From Prolixibacteraceae bacterium JC049 (GTDB taxonomy: Bacteria; Bacteroidota; Bacteroidia; Bacteroidales; Prolixibacteraceae), in assembly GCA_023369685.1 (NCBI GenBank), contig SACZ01000008.1, forward strand, positions 62,001-126,000: 64,000 bases of DNA, in the 5' to 3' direction. A program made the position numbers and the translations under genes. Each line of letters opens with the position of its first letter. The first letter of the stretch is position 1. The notes below the pieces were generated by a model that worked only from the letters and a program-made list of their open reading frames with translations, had not been told where the DNA came from and searched no databases. Of the stretch, positions 1-8,690 are shown piece after piece.

Positions 1-1
1 T

Positions 2-565
2 GCTGTTTCGACAAAAAAGATTAAATTTAGTAGGAAACCGAAAGGGGAAAACATTGTTCGTATTAATAGCGAAGATAATAGAAGGAGTAATGGTGTTTGG
101 AACTATTCTGATGCAAACAACCTGAATACCGATCAGATGTTTGCAGGACACCTCACTTACGAGGTGAACAGTTCGGAGCCAGATAAAATAGTACCCCATC
201 TGTTTCAAGATTTCGATGAACACTTTGCTGATAAAGTTGAAGAAGGCGACATAATTGTTGCCGGAGAAAACTTTGGCTGTGGAAGTTCCAGAGAACACCC
301 TTCTGTCGGGTTGGTTGAGATTGGAATAAAAGCAGTAGTTGTAAAATCGGTGTCTCGCATTTTCTTCCGTTCTGCAGTAAATCAAGGATTACCGTTGATC
401 GTTTTACCCGAACTGGTTAATGAGTGTAATCAAGGGGATTCAGTAGAAATAAACCTGGAAGAAGGAAAGGCGATTTTGAATGAAAAAGTGTTTCTTTTTG
501 AACCATTACCTGACAAATTGATGCATATCCTTCGTAGTGGAGGATTGATAAAAAGTATAGAATAA
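2..565 (+). CDS. Aconitase/isopropylmalate dehydratase-family protein, C-terminal swivel domain (5' partial)
   Basis: The reading frame is open from base 2, so the start lies outside the window. The visible 187 codons encode a LeuD-like swivel domain: an NTD motif (codons at 125-133), a GCGSSREH substrate-loop motif near base 285, and a C-terminus LPDKLMHILRSGGLI typical of LeuD and archaeal-type homoaconitase small subunits. The first ATG, at 137, lies just after the conserved NTD motif and so cannot be the real start. At least 41 residues precede that motif, more than in a stand-alone LeuD, which suggests a one-piece large+small subunit protein (inference). It sits 18 bp upstream of an ALDH7 gene in a lysine catabolism operon, so a homoaconitase-like substrate is possible but unproven. 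Confidence 0.8.
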   Translation, partial: AVSTKKIKFSRKPKGENIVRINSEDNRRSNGVWNYSDANNLNTDQMFAGHLTYEVNSSEPDKIVPHLFQDFDEHFADKVEEGDIIVAGENFGCGSSREHPSVGLVEIGIKAVVVKSVSRIFFRSAVNQGLPLIVLPELVNECNQGDSVEINLEEGKAILNEKVFLFEPLPDKLMHILRSGGLIKSIE

Positions 566-583
566 AACCAAAAACTAAGAAAT

Positions 584-2137
584 ATGACCGTTAAAACAAA
601 TCATGGTGTTCGCGAAGCGATGAGCCAACTGGGAATTGAAGATATTAATTTCGGTGTATGCACTGGAACAAAATGGTTAAAGACAGAAGGTGATGTAACT
701 TCATCATTTTCACCTAACGATAATGAACGTATTGCAGGTGTAAAACAAGGTACGCTTGCCGATTATAATTATGTGGTTGAAAAAGCCCAGGAAACTTTCA
801 AAGAGTGGCGTATGATGCCAGCACCAAAGCGTGGTGAGATTGTGCGTCAGATTGGTTTGGAGTTAAGAAAATACAAAGAGCCATTGGGAATGATTGTTTC
901 TTACGAAATGGGTAAGATATATCAGGAAGGTTTGGGAGAAGTGCAGGAGATGATTGATATCTGTGACTTTGCTGTAGGGCAATCGCGTCAGCTTTACGGT
1001 TTCACCATGCATTCAGAAAGAGATCGTCATCGCATGTACGATCAGTATCATCCACTAGGAGTGGTTGGAGTTATTACGGCTTTTAACTTTCCTGCTGCTG
1101 TTTGGGCCTGGAATGCAATGATGGCTATGATTTGTGGTGATGTAGTAGTTTGGAAACCATCTTCGAAAGTATTTATTTGTGCTGTTGCTATTCATAAAAT
1201 TGTAGCCAATGTTTTAGCTGCCAATAACTTGCCGGAAGGAATCCTGAACATGGTTTGCACTAGTTCTAAATACCTTGGTGACAACATGCTGGAAGATAAG
1301 CGTATTCCTTTGGTTTCATTCACCGGATCGACCCGTATTGGAAAGAAAGTTGGTCGCATTGTTGGAGAACGTTTAGGAAAAACAATTCTGGAATTGGGTG
1401 GAAATAATGCCATTATTATTACTCCTGAAGCTGATATGGAAATGGCTATTCGTGCCGTTGTTTTTGGTGCAGTAGGAACATGCGGACAGCGTTGTACTTC
1501 AACTCGAAGAATAATCGTTCACGATTCGATATATGATACAGTTAAAGAACGATTGATTGCTATCTATAAGCAGTTGCCTATTGGAAATGCGCTGGACAAA
1601 AAGACATTGGTTGGTCCGTTGGTAGACAAATGGGCAGTGAACGACTTTACCAATTCCATTGAAAAGGTGAAACAAGAAGGTGGTAAAATTATATTTGGAG
1701 GTGAGGTCTTGACTGGTGATCAATTTGAGTCAGATTGCTACGTGATGCCATGTATTGCTGAGGTAGAAAACCATTTTGAAATAGTTCAGGAAGAAACATT
1801 TGCACCATTGCTTTATATGATTAAATATTCAGAATTGGAAGAGGCGATAAATATTCATAACGACGTGCCTCAGGGATTGTCTTCGGCTATTTTTAGTCGA
1901 AACATGCTGGAAACCGAACGTTTCCTTTCGCACGAAGGGTCGGATTGTGGTATTGCCAATGTGAATATTGGAACTTCAGGAGCTGAAATTGGTGGTGCTT
2001 TTGGTGGAGAGAAAGAAACTGGTGGAGGCCGTGAGTCGGGCTCTGATGCATGGAAAGCTTACATGCGTCGCCAAACCAATACGATTAACTTTGGTACTGA
2101 GTTACCATTGGCCCAAGGTATCGAATTCAATGTTTAA
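584..2137 (+). CDS. Aldehyde dehydrogenase, ALDH7/antiquitin type (alpha-aminoadipic semialdehyde dehydrogenase)
   Basis: 517 residues, the usual length for ALDH7. It likely oxidises alpha-aminoadipic semialdehyde to alpha-aminoadipate with NAD+. Visible are the NAD-binding FTGSTRIGKKVG segment, the general-base glutamate in LELGG (Glu270) and the catalytic cysteine in GQRCTSTRR (Cys304). An ALDH7 next to two saccharopine dehydrogenase-type genes fixes the substrate better than sequence alone, because the saccharopine route produces exactly this semialdehyde. It is 18 bp after the dehydratase-family gene and 18 bp before the Lys1-like gene, so the four genes look like one operon. Start ATG at 584. 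A related aldehyde as substrate cannot be ruled out. Confidence 0.9.
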   Translation: MTVKTNHGVREAMSQLGIEDINFGVCTGTKWLKTEGDVTSSFSPNDNERIAGVKQGTLADYNYVVEKAQETFKEWRMMPAPKRGEIVRQIGLELRKYKEPLGMIVSYEMGKIYQEGLGEVQEMIDICDFAVGQSRQLYGFTMHSERDRHRMYDQYHPLGVVGVITAFNFPAAVWAWNAMMAMICGDVVVWKPSSKVFICAVAIHKIVANVLAANNLPEGILNMVCTSSKYLGDNMLEDKRIPLVSFTGSTRIGKKVGRIVGERLGKTILELGGNNAIIITPEADMEMAIRAVVFGAVGTCGQRCTSTRRIIVHDSIYDTVKERLIAIYKQLPIGNALDKKTLVGPLVDKWAVNDFTNSIEKVKQEGGKIIFGGEVLTGDQFESDCYVMPCIAEVENHFEIVQEETFAPLLYMIKYSELEEAINIHNDVPQGLSSAIFSRNMLETERFLSHEGSDCGIANVNIGTSGAEIGGAFGGEKETGGGRESGSDAWKAYMRRQTNTINFGTELPLAQGIEFNV

Positions 2138-2155
2138 TTAGAAAAAGTATTTTAT

Positions 2156-3373
2156 ATGAAGATAGGTATTATTCGCGAAGGCAAAACCCCTCCCGATAGG
2201 AGGGTGCCTCTTTCTCCAGCTCAGTGTGTACAATTGAAAAAGCAGTTTCCCAATGTTGAAATTGGGGTTCAGCCAAGTAAAATAAGATGCTTTGCCGATG
2301 ATGAATATTGTGAAGCGGGAATAAATGTAACAGAAGACTTAACCGATTGTGATGTGTTGTTGGGAGTGAAGGAGGTACCGAAAGGGGATTTAATCGCGAA
2401 TAAAGCCTATTTGTTTTTTGCACATGTAATCAAAAAGCAGCCTTATAATCGATTGTTGTTGCAAACCATTTTGGAGAAGAATATCCAGTTAATCGATTAC
2501 GAAGTGCTTACCGATAAGCAGAATAATCGAATTATTGGATTTGGTCGGTTTGCCGGATTGGTAGGAGCCTACAATGGTTTACGTGCTTATGGTCTCCGAA
2601 AGGGGTTGTTTCACCTGAAACCTGCCCATGAATGTGCAGATTTGGAAGAGATGTTGACTCATGTAAAGGAGTTGGAATTACCTGATGTACGAATGGTGGT
2701 AACAGGCAGTGGACGAGTTGCTGGAGGGGTCTTAGAAGTGCTAGAAGCTACCGGAGTTCAGCGTGTAACTCCCGAAATCTATTTGGCTACCGACAAGTGC
2801 GACGGTGCTTGCTATACTCAATTGGAGCCAGGCGAATATGTTGCTCGAAGAGGTGGAGGAGAGTTTGATCTGTTGCACTTCTTTAAGGAACCAGGAATGT
2901 ATGAGAATGCATTTTTACCTTATGCCGAAAAAACTGACTTATTGATTTCTGCCGCTTTTTGGAATCCTGCAGCACCAAGACTTTTTAGTGAAGAAGATAT
3001 GAAAGAGGAGAGCTTTAGTATTGAGGTAATTGCAGATATTACTTGCGATATCGATGGCTCTATACCTGCAACTCAAATGGCATCGTCTATTGCAGAACCT
3101 TTCTACGATTTCAATCCATATTCAGAAGAGTTGGAAGCCCCTTTTTCCAATGAGAACAACATTACAGTAATGGCCGTGGATAATTTGCCTTGCGAATTAC
3201 CTAAAGATGCCTCTCTCGATTTTGGCCGAAACCTGATGGAGAAAGTGTTCCCCAGTTTATTTGGGGATGATGAAGATGGCGTTATTGCTCGTGCCTCAAT
3301 CACAAAAAATGGACAATTGACTGAGAAATTCAGCTACCTGCACGACTATGTGGCTGAAAAACAAGAAAACTGA
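2156..3373 (+). CDS. Saccharopine dehydrogenase, lysine-forming type (Lys1/lysine-ketoglutarate reductase-like)
   Basis: 405 residues of the alanine dehydrogenase/transhydrogenase-like fold used by fungal Lys1 and the N-terminal half of animal AASS. The N-terminus carries the IGIIREGKTPPDRRVPLSP motif; a Rossmann nucleotide loop VVTGSGRVAGGVLEVLEA lies near residues 180-198. The reaction would couple L-lysine and 2-oxoglutarate to give saccharopine (or the reverse). Its neighbours, an ALDH7 gene 18 bp upstream and a glutamate-forming saccharopine dehydrogenase 28 bp downstream, make the degradative direction more likely. No second domain is fused, unlike in animals and plants. Confidence 0.85.
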   Translation: MKIGIIREGKTPPDRRVPLSPAQCVQLKKQFPNVEIGVQPSKIRCFADDEYCEAGINVTEDLTDCDVLLGVKEVPKGDLIANKAYLFFAHVIKKQPYNRLLLQTILEKNIQLIDYEVLTDKQNNRIIGFGRFAGLVGAYNGLRAYGLRKGLFHLKPAHECADLEEMLTHVKELELPDVRMVVTGSGRVAGGVLEVLEATGVQRVTPEIYLATDKCDGACYTQLEPGEYVARRGGGEFDLLHFFKEPGMYENAFLPYAEKTDLLISAAFWNPAAPRLFSEEDMKEESFSIEVIADITCDIDGSIPATQMASSIAEPFYDFNPYSEELEAPFSNENNITVMAVDNLPCELPKDASLDFGRNLMEKVFPSLFGDDEDGVIARASITKNGQLTEKFSYLHDYVAEKQEN

Positions 3374-3401
3374 CTTGTTAACCTTTAAAACTGCCTGAAC
3401 G

Positions 3402-4742
3402 ATGAAAACGATTATCATATTTGGAGCCGGGCGATCGGCTAACTCTCTGATTCAATATTTAGAGAAGAATGCTTTTGTGTACGATTGGGAAATAAAAGTT
3501 GTGGACAAGAATGCCGATTTGTTTGCTCATAAAACAAGTGAGCGAATGACTGGTGTTACACTGGATATTTTCGATGCTGAGCAGAGAGGAAAGCTGGTGA
3601 AAGATGCCGATTTGGTCATCTCAATGCTTCCGGCACGTTTTCATCATTTGGTAGTTGAGGATTGCCTGAAGTACGAAAAGTCGCTTTTCACGGCTTCGTA
3701 CGAATCAAAAAAGGCTCATGAATATGCCAATGAGGTAAAAGATAAGGGACTTTTGTTTTTGAATGAAATGGGACTTGATCCGGGATTGGATCACATGTCT
3801 GCCATGAAAATTATCAATGAAATCAGAGGTAAAGGGCATAAGCTAACCGGTTTTGAATCGTTTACAGGTGGGTTGGTGGCTCCCGAATCGGATAATAACC
3901 CATGGGGATATAAATTTAGCTGGAATCCGCGCAATGTAGTAGTAGCCGGACAAGATGGTCCTGCTCGCTTTATTCAGCGTGGCAAGTACAAGTATATTCC
4001 TTATAATCGTCTATTCCGAAGAACTGAAAAGATTGAAATTGATGGCTATGGTCGTTTTGAAGGATATGCCAATCGCGATTCTTTGAAGTACATCGATCGA
4101 TATGGGTTAGAAGGTATTGAAACCATTTACCGTGGGACATTACGCCGCCCCGGATTTTGTAAAGCATGGAACATTTTTGTACAGCTTGGTGCCACCGATG
4201 ATAGCTATATAATGGAGGATACCGAGAACATGACGCATGCCGATTTTATTAACTCCTTTCTTTATTATAACGAACTGAATACCGTTCGATTGAAATTATA
4301 CCATTACATGCATCTCGATCAGGATTCAGATATACTGGAGAAGTTGGAATGGCTTGGAATATTTGACGATACGCCTGTGGGACTGACCAATGCAACTCCG
4401 GCTCAAATTCTTCAGCATATACTGATGAAGAAGTGGAAATTGGAGCCCAACGATAAAGATATGATCGCTATGTGGCACCGCTTCGATTATCTCGATGCCG
4501 AATCAGGAGAACCAGAAATAGCAACAGCTTCACTGGTTGTAGAGGGCGACGATTCGGAATATACTGCTATGGCTAAAACAGTTGGTTTGCCTTTGGCTAT
4601 TGCAGCAAAATTATATTTGACAGGTCAGTTAGATATGCGTGGAGTGTTAATTCCGACTATTCCTGAGATTTACGAGCCAATATTGAATGAGCTGGAGGAA
4701 AATGGAATTGAATTCAAAGAAAAAATACTAACTGAGAAATAG
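3402..4742 (+). CDS. Saccharopine dehydrogenase, glutamate-forming type (Lys9-like)
   Basis: 446 residues. An N-terminal Rossmann motif IIFGAGRSANSLIQYL is followed by the saccharopine dehydrogenase signature around residues 120-135 (NEMGLDPGLDHMSA). The family splits saccharopine into glutamate and alpha-aminoadipic semialdehyde, which the ALDH7 enzyme of this operon would then oxidise. It is the last gene of the operon; the next gene has its own -7 promoter box. I see no strong hairpin terminator in the 87 bases that follow. Confidence 0.88.
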   Translation: MKTIIIFGAGRSANSLIQYLEKNAFVYDWEIKVVDKNADLFAHKTSERMTGVTLDIFDAEQRGKLVKDADLVISMLPARFHHLVVEDCLKYEKSLFTASYESKKAHEYANEVKDKGLLFLNEMGLDPGLDHMSAMKIINEIRGKGHKLTGFESFTGGLVAPESDNNPWGYKFSWNPRNVVVAGQDGPARFIQRGKYKYIPYNRLFRRTEKIEIDGYGRFEGYANRDSLKYIDRYGLEGIETIYRGTLRRPGFCKAWNIFVQLGATDDSYIMEDTENMTHADFINSFLYYNELNTVRLKLYHYMHLDQDSDILEKLEWLGIFDDTPVGLTNATPAQILQHILMKKWKLEPNDKDMIAMWHRFDYLDAESGEPEIATASLVVEGDDSEYTAMAKTVGLPLAIAAKLYLTGQLDMRGVLIPTIPEIYEPILNELEENGIEFKEKILTEK

Positions 4743-4803
4743 ATGAACTGAGCGCTGATTAATGGCGCATCTAAGGTTGATAATTTCGGTATAATAAAAT
4801 TCC

Positions 4804-4812
4804 TATCTTTGC
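4804..4812 (+). promoter_or_regulatory. Bacteroidota -7 box for the DEAD-box helicase gene
   Basis: TATCTTTGC matches the primary sigma -7 consensus TAnnTTTGY of Bacteroidota exactly. It lies 17 bases before the helicase ATG, giving a leader of about 13-14 bases. No well-spaced -33 TTG is seen. Confidence 0.65.
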
Positions 4813-4829
4813 GTCAAAATTGACGGTAT

Positions 4830-6170
4830 ATGAAGACGTTTGAGGATTTAAAAGTTAGCAAATCGGTTTTAAAAGCATTGGATGAAATTGGCTTTAGTGA
4901 GCCAACACCAATTCAAGAGAAGGGAATTCCTGCCATTCGTTCAGGTAATGATGTGTTGGGAATTGCACAAACCGGAACCGGTAAAACTGCTGCATACCTT
5001 ATTCCGTTGTTCATGAAACTGGTGAAAGCTGAAGGCACAGAACCTCGTGCTATTATCTTGGTTCCTACGCGCGAGCTATCTATGCAGGTAGGTGAGGATA
5101 TCGAGGAGTTGGCTCAGTTTACCAATATTCGTCATGCTGCAGTTTTTGGAGGAATTGGTTGGACAAAACATGCCGAATTGATAGAGCCGGGAATTGATAT
5201 CTTGGTGGCTACGCCTGGTCGTTTGCTTGACCTGTACAACAATGGAGTGCTGAAGTTGCGCAAAATTAAGACCATGGTGATCGATGAGGCCGACCGTATG
5301 CTTGATATGGGATTTATGCCTCAGTTAAGAGAGATCCTGGAGATTATCCCAATGCGAAAGCAGAACTTACTTTTCTCGGCAACATTCTCTGCTCGAGTGG
5401 AGAAAATGGCGGAAGAGTTTCTGGATATACCTACCCGACTTGAAGTGGCACCATCGGCAACACCTGCAGAGTTAGTCGACCAGTATGTGTATAAGGTTCC
5501 CAACTTTGTTTCGAAATTGAATTTGGTACGTCATCTGTTGACCGATGAAGAGACCTATTCGCGTGTAATCATTTTCTGTCGCACAAAAGCCAGTGCCGAA
5601 GCGGTTTTCAAAATCATTAAGCGTAAAACCGAAGGAGAAAAACGTATTTTACATTCTAATAAGGGGCAATCTTCACGTACCAATGCCATCAATGCATTTA
5701 AAGAGGGAGAAGTTCGCATTTTGATTTCTACCGATATTTCTGCCCGAGGATTAGATGTTAGTTTGATTAGTCATGTGATTAACTTCGATATTCCGGCGAA
5801 TTACGATGATTATGTGCATCGAGTGGGACGTACTGCCAGAGCCAACAACAAAGGAACAGCATTGACGCTGATCGATCCTTCAGAGGAGTGGCACATGCGT
5901 AGAATTGAAACTTTGATTCGAAAAGAGATTCCTGTTCTTGAAATTCCTGCTGAGGTAGAAGTGGTAAAAACCAAGTTCGAGGAGAATCAGAACCAACTGC
6001 GTGAGATTGATCGCCAGAAAAAGTTGGATGACCCTGAATATAAAGGAGCATTTCACGAAAAGAAATCACGTCCGGAGCGAAATGTTAAGAAGAAAATCAA
6101 AGAGCAGCAACGTGCTCAGTTTAATCCGAAGAGTAAGAAGAATCGCTCTAATAAGAAACGACGCAGATAA
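4830..6170 (+). CDS. DEAD-box ATP-dependent RNA helicase (RhlE-like)
   Basis: 446 residues with all core motifs in order: Q-motif GFSEPTPIQEKGIP, Walker A AQTGTGKT, PTRELSMQ, DEAD, SAT, and HRVGRTAR near residue 332. The last 60 or so residues form a basic, lysine/arginine-rich tail ending in NKKRRR, common in bacterial RhlE-type helicases that act in ribosome assembly or RNA turnover at low temperature. Its own -7 box precedes it. Its stop codon (6168-6170) touches the stop codon of the convergent mntP gene with no base between. Confidence 0.93.
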   Translation: MKTFEDLKVSKSVLKALDEIGFSEPTPIQEKGIPAIRSGNDVLGIAQTGTGKTAAYLIPLFMKLVKAEGTEPRAIILVPTRELSMQVGEDIEELAQFTNIRHAAVFGGIGWTKHAELIEPGIDILVATPGRLLDLYNNGVLKLRKIKTMVIDEADRMLDMGFMPQLREILEIIPMRKQNLLFSATFSARVEKMAEEFLDIPTRLEVAPSATPAELVDQYVYKVPNFVSKLNLVRHLLTDEETYSRVIIFCRTKASAEAVFKIIKRKTEGEKRILHSNKGQSSRTNAINAFKEGEVRILISTDISARGLDVSLISHVINFDIPANYDDYVHRVGRTARANNKGTALTLIDPSEEWHMRRIETLIRKEIPVLEIPAEVEVVKTKFEENQNQLREIDRQKKLDDPEYKGAFHEKKSRPERNVKKKIKEQQRAQFNPKSKKNRSNKKRRR

Positions 6171-6731
6171 TTATCCTCCTAAATAGAGGTGTTCAATTAA
6201 GATTTTTAAGCCGATGAGGATTAATACAATGCCGCCTAAAATCATGGCTTTGTGTCCCAATCGGCTTCCTGTTTTTTTACCAATCGATAAGCCAATCATT
6301 GAAGCAATAAATGTGATACCCCCTATTACTAGGGCAGTGTGAGTAATGTTGACAGCCAGAAATGCAAAACTGAATCCTATCACTAATGCATCAATGCTGG
6401 TTCCGATGGACATCATAAGCACTTCACCCAATGAAAGAGAACAAGAGCAACTGTCCTCTTCGTCTGGTTTTTCAAAAATCATTTTACCTCCCAGAATGGT
6501 AAGTAAAATAAAAGCAATCCAGTGATCGTAATCAGATACGTATTCTTTTACGTTGCTCCCCAGGAACCAGCCAATAACAGGCATTAATCCTTGAAAAATA
6601 GCTAACGATGAAGCTACAATCAACGATTTCTTTAGGCAAATGTTGCTTTTAGAAAAACCACATCCTATCGAAACAGCAAACGAGTCGACCGATAGTCCTA
6701 ATGCTAATACTATTAGAGTGATAAAATCCAT
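6171..6731 (-). CDS. mntP: Putative manganese efflux pump MntP
   Basis: 186 residues, mostly hydrophobic, with about six membrane segments. Two family repeats are visible: LSVDSFAVSIGCG near the N-terminus and GTSIDALVIGFSF near residue 110, carrying the paired aspartates of MntP. A Cys-rich loop (EEDSCSCSL) sits between the halves. MntP exports Mn2+ across the inner membrane. It converges on the helicase gene and diverges from the U32 peptidase gene with a good promoter of its own; I see no manganese riboswitch in the short leader. Confidence 0.9.
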   Translation of the reverse strand: MDFITLIVLALGLSVDSFAVSIGCGFSKSNICLKKSLIVASSLAIFQGLMPVIGWFLGSNVKEYVSDYDHWIAFILLTILGGKMIFEKPDEEDSCSCSLSLGEVLMMSIGTSIDALVIGFSFAFLAVNITHTALVIGGITFIASMIGLSIGKKTGSRLGHKAMILGGIVLILIGLKILIEHLYLGG

Positions 6732-6740
6732 AATCTGCGG

Positions 6741-6772
6741 ACAAATCTATAAGAACCAAATCAATTAGGCAA
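6741..6772 (-). promoter_or_regulatory. Promoter of mntP (-33 TTG, -7 TAGATTTGT)
   Basis: On the minus strand, TTG (6772-6770), a 20-base spacer and TAGATTTGT (6749-6741) fit the Bacteroidota consensus. The ATG at 6731 is about 10 bases past the box, so the predicted leader is only about 7 bases. Confidence 0.65.
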
Positions 6773-6821
6773 TATCCAAAGGTTAGGTCGTACGGTATAA
6801 ATATTGATTCTAGATAATTAC

Positions 6822-6830
6822 TAAATTTGC
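6822..6830 (+). promoter_or_regulatory. -7 box TAAATTTGC for the U32 peptidase operon
   Basis: Perfect TAnnTTTGY match ending only 6 bases before the ATG at 6837. Transcription would begin at about 6833-6835, so the message is predicted to be nearly leaderless. Confidence 0.6.
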
Positions 6831-6836
6831 ATCGTG

Positions 6837-8690
6837 ATGAAGCAAAACGAAAAGAGAAGATTAGAATTATTGGCTCCGGCTAAAAATCTGGCATGCGGTA
6901 TTGCTGCCATTGAGTGCGGTGCCGATGCCATATATATTGGAGCTCCGAAGTTTGGAGCCAGAACAGCTGTTGGAAACTCCATTGAGGATATTCAACAACT
7001 TTGTGAATTGGCACATACTTATGGTGCAAAAGTTTTTGTAACGCTTAATACCATTTTGTATGACGATGAGTTGCAAGAGGCCGAGGAGATGATTCATGAG
7101 CTTTATGATGCCAAAGTGGATGCATTAATTATTCAGGATATGGGAATTCTGAAGATGAATTTGCCTCCAATTGCCATTCATGCCAGTACACAAACCAACA
7201 ACTTCGATTTAGAACGAATTCAGTTTATGGATAAGCTGGGTGTCGATCGAATAGTATTGGCGCGTGAGTTGTCGCTTCGTCAAATTCAAAAGGCTTACGA
7301 AACGGTTGAGGCTGAACTGGAAGTATTTGTTCATGGCTCACTTTGTGTTTCATTAAGTGGACAATGTTACATGAGCCAATCAACCGGTGGTAGAAGTGCT
7401 AACCGTGGAAGTTGTGCTTATTCTTGCCGCCATTCCTATACGTTGATGGATGCCGATAACAATGTGTTGATAAGAGACAAACACTTGCTTTCACTGAAAG
7501 ATATGGACCGCTCGAAGTGGCTAAAAGAGATGGCCGATGCGGGAACCACAAGCTTTAAGATTGAAGGTCGTTTAAAGGACACAGATTATGTGAAAAATAT
7601 TGTTTCGCATTATCGCGAGACACTGGATAAGGTAATTGAGAATGACGATAGATACGAAAGAGCTTCGGCAGGAGTAGTAACTCGATCGTTTATTCCCAAC
7701 GTGCAGAAATCGTTTTCACGTGGTCAGACCGATTATTTCTTAAATGGTCGCGACTTGAATATTTCATCGAAAGATACTCCGAAATCATTGGGCGAACAGG
7801 TAGGGACAGTTACTCGAGTGGGTAAAAACTATTTCGAGCTAAATATGACCGAACCATTGAATAACAATGATGGTTTAGTGTTTTTCAATGCTGGAAATCA
7901 TTTGTGTGGTTTGAAGGTGAATCGGGTAGAAGGAAGACGAGTTTATCCATCCAAAGGCGATTTACCAACCAATGGAACAACCATCTACCGCAACTATGAT
8001 CACGCTTTCAGAATGGGCTTAGAAAAAGCGGTAGTAAAGCGCCAGATCAAACTGAATATTCTGGTAGAAGAAATCGATTCGGGATTAAAAATTACCAGTA
8101 CCGATGAAAGTAACGTACAGGCAATAATTCAGGTTGATACAGCAAAAGAGCCAGCGCAAAATGCCGAAAAGGCCAATTCTGTATTGGTACAGCAATTGTC
8201 CAAGTCGGGTAATACTCCATTTATCGTTGAGGCTGTTGAAAACCGATTGTCTGCACCTCTGTTTTTCCGAGCGGCTGAGTTGAATCAAATTCGAAGAGAC
8301 ATATTGGATGCTCATTTGCAGAAACGATTAGCGAATTTTGCTCCAAAACCACAGAAACGAAAAATCGATTTAAATCAACAATTAGATAAAGAGCATTTAA
8401 ACTACAGTTTCAATGTTTCTAACGAAAAAGCACGTGAATTTTATAGCCAATTGGGAGCTAAAGAAATTGAACCTGCTTTCGAGTTGCAGCAACCAGAATC
8501 GGCAGTGGTAATGACCACAAAATATTGTATTCGATATGAAATGGGGCGCTGTTTAAAATATTCACGACCAGTGGTTACACCCGATCTAAAAGAACCACTT
8601 TATTTACATGATAAGCGAAATTCGTTCCGTTTGAATTTCGACTGTAAGAGGTGTGTGATGGAGATTATAAGTGAGAAATTCGAGGGATAA
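6837..8690 (+). CDS. U32 family peptidase (RlhA-like, tRNA/rRNA hydroxylation family)
   Basis: 617 residues. The N-terminus LELLAPAKNL and the block SLCVSLSGQCYMSQSTGGRSANRGSC near residues 168-193 with clustered cysteines are hallmarks of the U32 family; further cysteines lie at the C-terminus (near YCIRYEMGRC and DCKRC), fitting metal binding. Members such as RlhA and TrhP modify 23S rRNA or tRNA rather than cut peptides. I chose ATG 6837 over the in-frame GTG at 6834 because the -7 box ends at 6830, so the GTG would lie at or before the transcript start. Its stop overlaps the next start (TAATG). Confidence 0.9.
   Translation: MKQNEKRRLELLAPAKNLACGIAAIECGADAIYIGAPKFGARTAVGNSIEDIQQLCELAHTYGAKVFVTLNTILYDDELQEAEEMIHELYDAKVDALIIQDMGILKMNLPPIAIHASTQTNNFDLERIQFMDKLGVDRIVLARELSLRQIQKAYETVEAELEVFVHGSLCVSLSGQCYMSQSTGGRSANRGSCAYSCRHSYTLMDADNNVLIRDKHLLSLKDMDRSKWLKEMADAGTTSFKIEGRLKDTDYVKNIVSHYRETLDKVIENDDRYERASAGVVTRSFIPNVQKSFSRGQTDYFLNGRDLNISSKDTPKSLGEQVGTVTRVGKNYFELNMTEPLNNNDGLVFFNAGNHLCGLKVNRVEGRRVYPSKGDLPTNGTTIYRNYDHAFRMGLEKAVVKRQIKLNILVEEIDSGLKITSTDESNVQAIIQVDTAKEPAQNAEKANSVLVQQLSKSGNTPFIVEAVENRLSAPLFFRAAELNQIRRDILDAHLQKRLANFAPKPQKRKIDLNQQLDKEHLNYSFNVSNEKAREFYSQLGAKEIEPAFELQQPESAVVMTTKYCIRYEMGRCLKYSRPVVTPDLKEPLYLHDKRNSFRLNFDCKRCVMEIISEKFEG

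Noticed and set aside
6732-6836. Manganese riboswitch ahead of mntP
   Set aside because: The predicted mntP leader is only about 7 bases, and no structured element is seen in the gap.
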